64,000 bases of DNA, taken from positions 1,736,001 through 1,800,000 of the forward strand of contig NHNY01000001.1 in assembly GCA_002786065.1 (NCBI GenBank). Reading direction: 5' to 3'. Origin of the DNA: Microcyclospora pomicola. Taxonomy: Eukaryota > Ascomycota > Dothideomycetes > Capnodiales. Below, piece after piece: positions 54,976 through 64,000 of the stretch. The position numbers and the translations under genes were made by a program. Position 1 is the first letter of the stretch; every line of letters begins with the position of its first letter. A model generated the notes under the pieces. It searched no databases. It saw only the letters and a program-made list of their open reading frames with translations, and was not told the DNA's origin.

Positions 54976-56006
54976 TCATATGTCACCGTTGCCGAGGCCT
55001 CCATAAGTGTCCCTGGGGCCGGCTTTGCCGTCGAGCGCGCTCGACGGCAAAGGCGATGGCGTGGATGTGACCGGAGCAGCCAGGATAGCACTGGACACTG
55101 ATAACACGAAATCAGATCCTCGCGGCGAGGTCGGAGGGTGCCAGCCCAGCTCATATGGGAACGACTCATTGTGGAACCAATACCTCCACCACTCGACACG
55201 AACTTCCGGGGTCGTGTTGTAGCTGGGGAGGTTGAAATCACCCATGACGGCAAAGATGAATCCTGCCTCGAACTCCTGGATAGGAATCGACTCCTCGAAC
55301 CATCCAGGTACGGTGTTGCTCATACTGAGCGACTCCCGCTGCAAGCGAACTTCGTTCATCTGCTGGTAGGTTACATGAGAGCTGCCCTGAAGCACAGCGA
55401 GGGACTGTTCAAAGATCGTCTCGTTGAAGTTCTGGTTGTCTGTGAAAGAGGCATCAGCTGGAAGGTAATCCATCATGTAATCCTCGCGAGAGAAAGAATG
55501 ATCGTGTTCAAAGGCATGCGGTTCGGCAAGGAGCGTCAGGTTGACCAGCGTGGTACCGCAGTCTTCTCCTGTCACATACTTGCAGACAGTGAAGGCATTG
55601 GTCAGGGCAAGGTCAATTGCGCTTTCCAGGATCCCGAACCTGGGAGTTGTAGTCAGTACAATCTGCTAATGTTGATCAGGCTGGTGGAGAAAAAGACGCA
55701 CTGGTTTTGAAAGGCATCGACGATGTCTTCACGCTCAAGCGAGCGCCCATCGTGCGAGATATACCCATGATTCGCCAGCGTGTTCAACGCCGGGCAAGCT
55801 GGAAGATGCTTAGTGACTGGAAAATCTATGCTTAAACGGTATCCGTCGTGTTGAATGAACATACGCGCTCGAGAATCTCCAGGCCCTGGAGGAACATAAG
55901 GCTGGGATGCCTGCTGCTGTCTCCTGACGGGAGTGTCGAGGGTAGGAAAAGCGGTGCTTGTTCCAAGCAGCAGCAGAAGAGCTTGCAGTGTCATTTTGGC
56001 TGGCAT
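54976..56006 (-). CDS. secreted heme-thiolate haloperoxidase (family 2), second copy
   Basis: Two exons, 56006-55702 and 55639-54976, with a 62-bp GT-AG intron, 322 residues as read. The signal peptide is MTLQALLLLLGTSTAFPT (a second Met at 55994 may be the true start). The heme-thiolate motif is PACPALNTLANHGYISHDG (Cys71), and the chloroperoxidase-type acid-base triad EHD is in AFEHDHSFSRED (Glu146-His147-Asp148). Later blocks are FEAGFIFAVMGDFNLPSYN and VEWWRYWFHNESFPYELGWH. Near the end a 30-bp perfect palindrome (55023-55052) interrupts the reading; downstream another frame is open and protein-like to 54798. Either a weak-donor 79-nt intron joins the two or the palindrome has shifted the frame. 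This copy keeps EHD, the other (10906-12475) has ETD. Confidence 0.88.
55023..55052. repeat. 30-bp perfect palindrome
   Basis: Arms ctttgccgtcgag and ctcgacggcaaag around a self-complementary cgcg centre; all 30 bases pair with their reverse complement. It lies in the 3' part of the haloperoxidase coding sequence. Confidence 0.97.
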
Positions 56007-56845
56007 GATTGTGCGGTATAGTCTGAAGTCTGAAAGTATGCTTGAGTTGATTGAGAAGACACTCCGGTGGCCTGATGCCAAATTCTTATACTGTGAGTCC
56101 ACAATCTATCGTTACATCACTTTCTCTCTCCATCCACTCAAACGATCATTTGCCACTCGCGCTGACAGATGTTACATCTTGATTTCCAGTATGCTCCTTC
56201 AAGTGTCGAACAATTGCCAGGATCAAGACTCATCACCCCCCTCAGAGCAAGGCCAACCAGGTTCAACAGTCTTTGACGACACTGGGACTTTCATGGACGC
56301 CTGAGTCCCTGCATCTAGCAAGATCAGCTCCCGGTGGTCAGCCCCGTTGCGTCCTACTCGCGGCGGTGTTGGGATCAAGGAATATGCCAACAATTAGACC
56401 AGTCATCATGACTCGGCAAATATAGGGTCTTGAAAGATGCCTCTATACACAACTCTTACTTGTGGAAGAAGCATAGAAGGACTAGCAATGTCATCCTTTG
56501 GCCTCAGAGTCACTCATGCAAGATTCCACAATCATTGCAACAAAGCGGGCTGTTGGAATCCTATCTGACTTATGGCCCCCGGCGCCTCAGCTTGCGCCTC
56601 CGAGATTCCATTGGGGAATGAAACAACCTGAACACCTACGTTTACGCAGTCTTATCGCAACACCGCAAGGAAGCCTGGTGATTGGTTCGACGTCCGGACT
56701 TCTTCCTTCGAGAAGGAATTCGTGCGTCCACGCATGCAGACTGCCACGTGAATGTCGCGTGGTCTTAAACATCTCATCTCCAGACTAACCCTACCTGCCT
56801 GTAAGTGCTCAGCCTGATCTCAACTTCAACTTCACATTTCACAAC
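56007..56845. other. divergent intergenic region
   Basis: Lies between the haloperoxidase (-) and ferric-reductase-like (+) starts. Short ORFs only; the last ~70 bases are a CT/CA-rich leader (tcaacttcaacttcacatttc). Confidence 0.45.
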
Positions 56846-58995
56846 ATGTCACGAACGCCCAGAAATTGTTGGCGACCATTGGCCGTGAGCCTGGTGCTCA
56901 CATTCGGACTCTCCTTTGGTCTGACGTACCGATCAGACGACTACTGCTATGCTGGAACTTGCGGCTCTCATCTGTTCCCCACCCAGGCACGAATACACGT
57001 AGCTGTCTGGTATTGCTGGCTGGCGATATCGGTCTTGTTGCTCGTCCTGCGTGGGCGACATTCATCTTTAAGCAAGGCACTGGGAAGACGAAGACTTCGA
57101 GGGAAGCTCCTGTTGCTCAAGTCGGGCATTGCTATCGGACCATGTTTGATAGCGTTCTGGATCGCAGCGCTGTACGGTATCATCGTTGGAGCTTGGTGGC
57201 CGAGGCTCAGTACTTACTTCGAAGATCGAGGCATCCGTGGTGGTGTCGATCATGGCAATTTTCGCCTGGCCGCTATCGCATTGACAGGCCACTTTTGCGA
57301 TGTTACGATGGGTATGGCAATCTTACCAATCTCGAGACACAGCTCTATGGCGTCAATGATGAAATTATCAGTCCATACGACACTCACCTTTCACATGATT
57401 GTCGCTTATACCCTCATGTCGCTCGTATTCATACATGGTATGCTTTACGTGTCATGGGTTGCGGTATTTGATTCATTGAGCGAGCGCCTTCGACAAGTCT
57501 TCCCAGGTAAGCTCGCACTTGCAACATGTTCGATTCTGAGTTGTTTGTATGGCTAATACCAGCTCCGGCAGTTCTCAATCCAACTTACCTCTACAACGAG
57601 ACTTGGCCAGGAAGTCACTCTGGTCTTGGAGTCTGGAGGGCGTCCCTGATATTCACTGGTATCGTGCCAGCTTTCATCATGCTCCTCATTCTGTTCACGA
57701 CGGTACCAAAAATTCGCCTGAAGCATTTTAACCTGTTCTACTTCACGCATCTCCTGGCTTTACCTGCTATCGTCATCATCTGTCTACATGCAAGCACAAT
57801 GTTTTACTGCCTGGCGCCCGGTCTAGCTATGTATCTTCTGGATTGGGGCATGCGCATTCATGAGCTTCGGCAAGCACTAGACAGCAATATTCGAGCTTTA
57901 GGGCAAGGCTGGTACATGTAAGTTTCGTCCGGTATCTCAAACGAACTTCCACTGACGGAACATAGTATTAGTGTAGCTGTCCCAAGAACACGCTTGCGAG
58001 ATTGCTCTATGAGGTCGCCGCTTGCGCATTTTTTCATTCATCATACCAGCTCATCCTGGATGGAAATTCACCCTTTCACAACAACGACTGCACTTGGGGT
58101 TGAGAATGCGTCTACTACTCCAGACGACCGTACAATCACGGCGCAATTTCTGTTCAGAACCAAACGTACGCGGTCTATCGAAGAGACCTTCGCTGGTAAG
58201 AAGCCCAACTTTGCCAAGGTCCTGTTCGACTTCGTGAGAGGACGAAAGCACTTGGAAGACCGGCTTCAGTGGACTGATAGGCTAGCTCAACATGCCAAGA
58301 CGGATAGCTTGAAGTCTTCAAGTACGACCACACCTGTTTCCGAGGAAGTCCTGAGCATCCATGATACTTCCTTGGAGAAAGCGACCGAGACCAGCAATCG
58401 ACAATTCTTCGGTACTAGTCAAGCTATTAGCCTGCGACTAGAAGGCCCTTACTACACCTCCTCCAGACCTGCCGATTACCACAGCGTCATATGTCTCGTC
58501 GCAGGGACTGGTGTCAGTGGCGCATTGGCAATTGCACAGGCATTCAAGAACCGGAATCTGGAGCGACCAGGCTGCGAACATGTCGTAAATCTTTCCAAGC
58601 CAGCAAAGGCCTTGATCAGACCTGACTCTAGCTCTTCGGATCATACGTCGCCGGAAACTTCGATCCAAGAACGTAACGATTCAGTCGGGACGTGGCAGAA
58701 GTGTATCATTGTATGGACGGTGAGGGAAGACCAAGCAATTGACCTCTCTCCTCTACTGGGCGTCCTTCCTCCAGGACTGGAACTTCGAGTCCATCTCACT
58801 GGCCCAGGCAGAGGTCGCCTCAATACAGACCTGATACTGGATGAATTCGTCAGCATGGAGGGTGACGCTGCTACCCACAAGACATGGGTATATATGTCGG
58901 GACCGAAGCCCTTCATCTTGTCCTGCGAACAACGGCTCAAAGCACGAGAGAGTCCGTCCACACTTGCGTGGTATGCTGCGATGTGGGAGCCTTAG
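56846..58995 (+). CDS. ferric-reductase-type transmembrane oxidoreductase
   Basis: Three exons: 56846-57506, 57563-57917 and 57966-58995, phases matching, 681 residues. The N-terminal half has ~7 membrane helices with the bis-heme histidines: TTLTFHMIVAYTLMSLVFIH (His183, His197) and THLLALPAIVIICLHAS (His283, His296). The FAD region has HPFTTTT after a SSSWMEI lead; the NAD(P)H region has LEGPYY, ICLVAGTGVSGALAIAQAF and near the end YMSGPKPFILSCEQRL. This is the Fre/ferric-chelate reductase architecture: electrons pass from NADPH via FAD and two hemes to an outer acceptor, usually Fe3+ or Cu2+. Intron 1 has two in-frame acceptors (57562 or 57571), giving or dropping three residues. Intron 2 is only 48 bp. 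Confidence 0.92.
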
Positions 58996-59962
58996 AGCAA
59001 CGCGAAATGACGGATGCCAAATATTTCCCACTGGACATTCTGTTCGCAAGTGATGCGCAGGTATATGTACTGAAGCGCAGAGACTAACGATATAGAATGA
59101 TGCGTATTTCGAGATTGCCCAAGCTAGATAGATGCTGCCAATTCTTCATTCCTTCGCTCTGCTTTGGGAACACAAGCTATTCCAAATGTTTGTGCTATCA
59201 AGACTGCGATTTCTGTATACCATCCCAAAATGACAATTATGCAGTGATAATGTTGCGCGGTCGTTCACCCAGAAGGGATCGTTGCTGATCACATACCATA
59301 AGAGGACGGTACAGGCCGGGTAGCAGCCGACGTCGCCTGACGATCGAGTGGGCGGTCATGTCAGATTCTGCCGTTACACCATGTTGGACTTGTCCCATGT
59401 TCCGGAGAGGGTCAATGCTGGGATCCTTACATTACACAAGGATAGCAGCAGGGTCTATGGTAGTATCAGCAGTGATCTTCAGCGGCGTGATCTACACAAT
59501 AGGGTCCACCGCAGTGTCAGCCGCCAGCCCCTACATTGATTCCATATCATAGGTAGGTACGAACCACATGACCTACCATACTTCTATGGATAATCCTACT
59601 CGACTGATTCCATTACATACTTACAGTAACGATCGTCGGGATCCTGCAATGTTGATTCCATATCACACAGGCAGTATCCTTTGCCGTATATGCAGTTCAT
59701 ACTAAACCGAGTCTCACCAATAAACAGGGTCTCAGGGTTCTGACCGCTATTCGTGGACGACGGACAGGAGTTTGGGACTGGCTATGTTTCTCATACCTAC
59801 GATGCGGCGGAGGAGCGTCGGTTGTGGAAAGACACGCTTGAGATACTGGGTATGAGTGTCACTCAGTCGTGAATAGGCAATTGACTAGTATGTGCAGACA
59901 AGATTCGTAGGGTACTGCTCTCACTGCCAATTTATCCATCTCAGAGATCGAATGAGCGCTAG
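58996..59962. other. intergenic region with possible dehydrogenase tail relic
   Basis: 59750-59872 (+) reads FVDDGQEFGTGYVSHTYDAA then EERRLWKDTLEILGMSVTQS and stop, resembling the last ~40 residues of short-chain dehydrogenases, but a stop precedes it directly and no upstream exon with a Rossmann motif was found. A hydrophobic ORF at 59358-59552 is unassigned. Confidence 0.3.
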
Positions 59963-61848
59963 TTATGTCGTGTAAATGAAATCCGGCCTAAGCGAGGACT
60001 CCGTCAGTATCTCCGTGGATCATGATGCGGGAAAACTCGTTCAAAACAAGAACGGGGTGGGGGAGAACATACTTCAAGTCACCCAACAATTCAATCTCAC
60101 TCTGGCTCTTCCCCTCGATTCGATAATCTCTACCCCCGGCTCGGCGCTTCTTATTCTCCTTCTCCAGCAAGAAGTGTGTGACGGTGCTTCCACCCAGCAA
60201 GAATAGGACCAGATACGCCAGGACTACTCCGTGTCCAATGGAGTATTGCGGGCTGTCCCTTTTCAGATAGATATTGGAGCTGACGACTCCGTTGAGATTG
60301 CCCCAACCGATGACGAAGCCGAGCGTGATGCCACGTTTGTACACTCCCTCTGTGTTGTTTGCCGCCCAGGTGATGGTGTTGGCTATGCAGGGATAGATGC
60401 CCAAAGCCCCGAGAAAGGTGCCTGCATATTTGACACCAGGACTCGTGGAGCCAAGAAGCATGCAGAACCCAGCGATTCCGAAGAATGACACGAATATGTT
60501 GCACAACCCTCTTCGACCTGTTCTATCTGCGGCCCAGCCTATCATGATTGTGAACGCAGCTGCTAAGGCGTATGGAGGCACTGAAAGTAAGTTGGCGATC
60601 GTAGAGCTTGTCCCTGCGATGCCGAGCTCCTGGATGATGGTTGGTAGGAACAGAGAGAAAGCATACAATGAGCCATCGCAGCCCATATAAACGATTGCGA
60701 AAGCCCAGGTCTTCCAGTCGCGGACCGACGCCCAGAAATATGACATCTTGAACTCTTCGTGCTCCGCCGATGACTGCTGATCAGCCTTCAGCCGACGGAT
60801 GACGCGAGCACGATCATCTGGCGAGAGAAACTTCGCCCGATCTGGAAAGTCATAGACGAGCCAGTAAGATGCGATACCGATCAGTATCGTGGCAAGACCT
60901 TCCAGAATGAAGATCCATGCCCTGTAGAAATGTCAGTACTGCAGCACGAGAGAAAGGTGAACTTGAACGTGCCAGCCGTGCTTTCCTCCAATGCCATCCA
61001 TTTGAGCAATTGCCGCAGCTAGGAGACCACCAAAAGATCCAGCAAGTGCGGCTGCAGAGAAGAAGATTGCTGCTCGAATACCGAGCTCGTCTCTTTTGTA
61101 CCAGCACGAAAGATAGTAGTTCACACCTGGAAACAGGCCGGCTTCGGCCACACCCTGTCGAGGTTGTCGTTGGTCAGCTGAGAAAGGATATGGAGACCTC
61201 GACTTGCTGCCTTTAGAGCATGTTCGGAACTGCTTACAAGGAAAAATCTCGCGGTCGCTAGCCCTGAGAAGTTATGTACCAAGCCCATGCATACCATGCA
61301 GATGCCCCACAAAGTCATGATGATCGGTAGGAAGACACTCGGTCGCAAGCGTTTGAGCAAGACGTTCGTCAAAGGTTCGAAAAGGGCGTATGAGACGAAA
61401 AAGAGCGATAAGGCGGCATTGTATTGGCCAGGAGTCATGTGGAGGTCGTCAATAAGACCTGCAGCGACACGACACAAGGAACACTGTCAGCATATACTGT
61501 GGCACTAATTCGTCTGCATAGGATGGTAGGAGCGCCTCACCATCGATCTTCGCGTTACCAATGTTCGTCCGGTCCAGGAAACTGACCAGGTAGAGGAGTG
61601 TGAGCCAAGGGATGAGCATGAAATCTAGTCTTCGGACGAGCTTTTTGTCCTGTGCGCGATCATTGTCAGCTTTGCGTTCCTTATCACTCATCACGAATGA
61701 ATACGCTCACGATCCTAGCTTTCTCTTCATCATCAAGACCGTAGTCGGGATCATCAGCGTGGTCAAGTCGGTCTTTACCACGAGCCCCGAACCCATCGTC
61801 CTGGTCGACAGGCGAGTCGGGCGAGAAAGTCTTCACGTCCTTGTCCAT
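59963..61848 (-). CDS. MFS permease, Dal5/Tna1 (anion:cation symporter) type
   Basis: Six exons on the minus strand: 61848-61711, 61649-61541, 61458-61238, 61154-60973, 60921-60073 and 59987-59963; phases agree, 507 residues, the family's normal length. Landmarks: first helix DFMLIPWLTLLYLVSFLDRT then NIGNAKIDGL; PGQYNAALSLFFVSYALFEP; GVAEAGLFPGVNYYLSCWYK; GWAWIFILEGLATILIGIAS; AADRTGRRGLCNIFVSF; ANNTEGVYKRGITLGFVIG; and the C-terminus GDLKPDFIYTT from the 25-nt last exon, matching the family end (GDxRPDFRY). Intron 4 (60972-60922) begins with GC, not GT; only that site restores the conserved GWxWIFI. Members take up allantoate, nicotinate, pantothenate, biotin or similar organic anions; the substrate is not readable here. 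Confidence 0.93.
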
Positions 61849-62572
61849 GATCGCTGCTTATTCGCGATAAGTATGTCGGCAACTACTCTTTAAGACGACT
61901 TTTCACACGAAGAGAACAGGCATGACCTTGCGATGATGCACGTCAAGATGGAAATAACCACGACCTACGGCTAGATGGATGGCACGTGCTCCAAGACACC
62001 TGCCCAACCAAGAAGGGATCAGCTGAGGTCGATGTACCGCACATGTGGGTTGTCCGCATGCATCTGCAGGTAGCGATCAAGCCCACTTCTAAGCTGCGCA
62101 CACCGCAGGAGTTGCCGGCGGAGAAGTATCGCCCGAAAGCGGGGATGCCATGTCAGGTACCGGGGTACGTCTACAAAGCACTCTCCTTTGGACCTCATCC
62201 TAGTCGATCTTTATCGCTAGCCATTAGTTCAACATCCGCCATAGGCTATATATCAAAGCTACGTGATGTGCCAAGTAACTCACTAGACACTTCTGTCCGG
62301 AGCCTCCTCTGGAATAACATTAGATGATACCAGTGAATTCAACATGAAGCGAAGCTTGGTCTTGTGGTTGTCCGAGGGAGTTCGCGTACACTATCTGAAG
62401 CGGTCACAACGTCCTCAACTCATGATCGATCTACATTAACCTCAGACTCCCCTGCGTAAAGATCAGAACACATCACTCGCTTGCTGTATCTGCTTGCTAC
62501 TCTCCCCAAAGACTCCCAGTCTTTGTATCGTTCTGCCGGACCTTGGTGCCATTCCCGTTCGTGGTCTTGTTC
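61849..62572. other. intergenic region
   Basis: MFS promoter side and the 3' region of the minus-strand gene at 62573. A plus ORF at 61986-62327 has no motif. Nothing else seen. Confidence 0.45.
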
Positions 62573-63100
62573 TCATCGCGAGCTCTTCTTCTGCTCTTCA
62601 ACATTTCGCGATCTATGCATGCCAGGTTTCCGACTTGGACTGCGATAGAAAGCTTCTGGGTCCTTAGCCAAGTCCACCCCGTCGTCGACATGGCCTGGTA
62701 CATCCGCACCCTTCAGCTCTTCGCCTCTCTCTCCCCGCTGCACCATTTCTTGGCCATCCGTTGGATCACCAAGCTCACCTACCGTGGCTCCGTGAACGGT
62801 CCTTCCCTGCATATTTCTTGCAGGGACTTTGACATTTTTCGCTGGTAGTGCCGACGACGATTGCAAGATGGTATTGCTTTGCTTGAAGGTCTTGTCCAAA
62901 CTGTCCAACTTCTCCACGTTATTCTGAGATTTCCAGACACAATCCGCACAAGAACCCGATCGCCGCTCTGTTGTCCCGGGCTTGAAGATCAAGATCTCGC
63001 AATGCTGACTCTTGAAGCGGATAGCATTGTCACAAGACTGCTCGACCACGCGGTCGGTGTGCTTGCAGCCCGAGAAGGTTATAAGGTGCCCCTTACACAT
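62573..63100 (-). CDS. Cys-rich small fungal protein
   Basis: From the ATG at 63100 the protein begins MCKGHLITFSGCKHTDRVVE, 175 residues; the frame is open further up but this start matches a common ascomycete pattern (MC...Y/F..C.H, then spaced cysteines). Cysteines lie at CKGHL, SGCKH, EQSCDN, QHCEI and SCADCVWK, plausible zinc ligands. The C-terminal half is polar and basic, ending SRNVEEQKKSSR. Function unknown. It has the same orientation as the Cys-containing partial gene at the right edge, and the two may be related neighbours. Confidence 0.5.
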   Translation of the reverse strand: MCKGHLITFSGCKHTDRVVEQSCDNAIRFKSQHCEILIFKPGTTERRSGSCADCVWKSQNNVEKLDSLDKTFKQSNTILQSSSALPAKNVKVPARNMQGRTVHGATVGELGDPTDGQEMVQRGERGEELKGADVPGHVDDGVDLAKDPEAFYRSPSRKPGMHRSRNVEEQKKSSR

Positions 63101-63617
63101 GTCTCTAGCAGAGAAGTTTGATGTTGCTGGCTGGAAGAATGCTCGTTCTGATGCAGCGATATCTGATCCTGATTTATCTCGAAGTACCTCGGAGAATGCT
63201 CGAATGTCTGGGTCTTGTCCAACTGTGCTACTGGGTTGTGCTAAGAAAGCAAGGCCACACCTTGGGCCTGCGCCGGTACATATTCTGACTCTGTATGCCG
63301 AATGCTTCACTCGAATATCCGACTTCTGGCATCACCGGAATATCGGTGGACCACCAACACTCTGATAGTTGCGCGAGCAAAGACAGCAAACAACAGAAGT
63401 GCCCTCAAGGGTAGGCGAACCATGACCATGCCGCAGCTTCGATGATGGTGCGACCCTGCTTGCGTTGCACACATATGAAACGTTGGCGACGTTGCACGAG
63501 CAAGCCGCTGGCTTCATCACTTGGAAAGCGCATTTCATGCTTGGTAAACGCCAACCACATCTCTATACTGAGTTTGGCGACTTCCAAGGCCGGCTGCGAG
63601 AGCATATTTCATGACAG

Positions 63618-64000
63618 TCAAGGCTCGGACGGCTGGAACATGATAGTGATGACTGCATTTTCGCGATGGCTTGTTATGAATGTATCGATCGCAAAATCTT
63701 GTTGAAGAAACATGAGGACCAGTTCAGGACCGTGAATCGTCAAATGCTCGTCACGAGAAATCCTCACCTTTCCCCATACCGCTTCGAACTGTCCCAACGT
63801 CCGTTGGCTTCGCACACGCCCAACTACACGCTTTACGCATGAAAGGCAGGATTTCATCTCTCGTGAAGGTCTCCTCGGACGGGACACCATGAAACCAATA
63901 TTCCACCCAAATGGCACGAGCAATGATCATTTGTCTCTCACATGTCGAGCACTTCTCGTTACCGAATTCGACGACGTTGGTAGCAGCTTTTTCAAGACTG
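63618..64000 (-). CDS. 3' part of a CxxC hypothetical protein, cut by the window edge
   Basis: On the minus strand from the window edge a frame reads EFGNEKCSTCERQMIIARAI, WVEYWFHGVPSEETFTRDEI, then LPFMRKACSWACAKPTDVG, clearly protein-like with a CxxC pair and a CxxxC. Unspliced it stops at 63751. A donor (GTGAGG) at 63767 and an acceptor ending at 63698 would instead join a short last exon DFAIDTFITSHRENAVITIM ending at 63618; both forms are possible. The start lies beyond base 64000. CxxC plus a Trp-rich helix resembles the Cys-rich small proteins common in Dothideomycetes, like its neighbour at 62573. Confidence 0.5.

Overview
The window is nuclear DNA of a filamentous ascomycete, most likely a Dothideomycete of the Mycosphaerella/Capnodiales type. 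The evidence is short GT-AG introns (about 48-97 bp), CT-rich leaders, fungal families throughout, and a 543-residue CYP51 whose conserved positions line up with those of Zymoseptoria-type enzymes. No ribosomal RNA, intact tRNA, CRISPR array or intact transposon was seen. About 20 protein genes are supported well, and many needed splicing to be read correctly.

Left part (1-28.8 kb), gene-rich: a PH-domain protein (+), a carboxymuconolactone-decarboxylase-like protein (-) divergent from the sterol 14-alpha-demethylase ERG11/CYP51 (+), an RRM-like protein (+), a secreted family-2 heme haloperoxidase/peroxygenase in five exons (+), a RhoGAP (-), the Rab geranylgeranyltransferase beta subunit BET2 (+, three exons with a 43-nt last exon), a C2H2-type protein (+), a long disordered Ser/Thr/Gly/His-rich protein (+), a MAPEG protein (-) and a dehydroshikimate-dehydratase-like TIM barrel (+).

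Middle (28.8-40.5 kb), gene-poor: a small two-exon tetra-cysteine protein near 31.0 kb, weak hypothetical ORFs near 31.5, 35.0 and 37.1 kb, and a tRNA-like box A/box B fragment near 29.7 kb. No transposon could be named here.

Right part (40.5-64 kb): a multi-pass membrane protein with RKS repeats (-), a secreted class-3 lipase (+), a striking three-part gene (FAR1-type DNA-binding domain + Zn2Cys6 cluster + copia-gag-like domain, +), cytochrome c1 (+), a 103-residue membrane protein (+), a decayed fragment of a fungal transcription factor (-), a bZIP regulator (+), a Ure2-like glutathione S-transferase (-), a second heme haloperoxidase with a 30-bp perfect palindrome in its coding sequence (-), a ferric-reductase-type flavocytochrome (+), a Dal5/Tna1-type MFS permease with a GC-AG intron (-), and two Cys-rich small fungal proteins at the right edge (-), the last one cut by the window end.

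There is no obvious single pathway. The genes are core metabolism and respiration (ERG11, CYT1, BET2, RhoGAP) mixed with secreted or detoxifying accessory functions (two haloperoxidases, lipase, GST, MAPEG, ferric reductase, MFS). The strongest candidate for something undescribed is the FAR1/Zn2Cys6/gag-like fusion at 44.2-46.7 kb.
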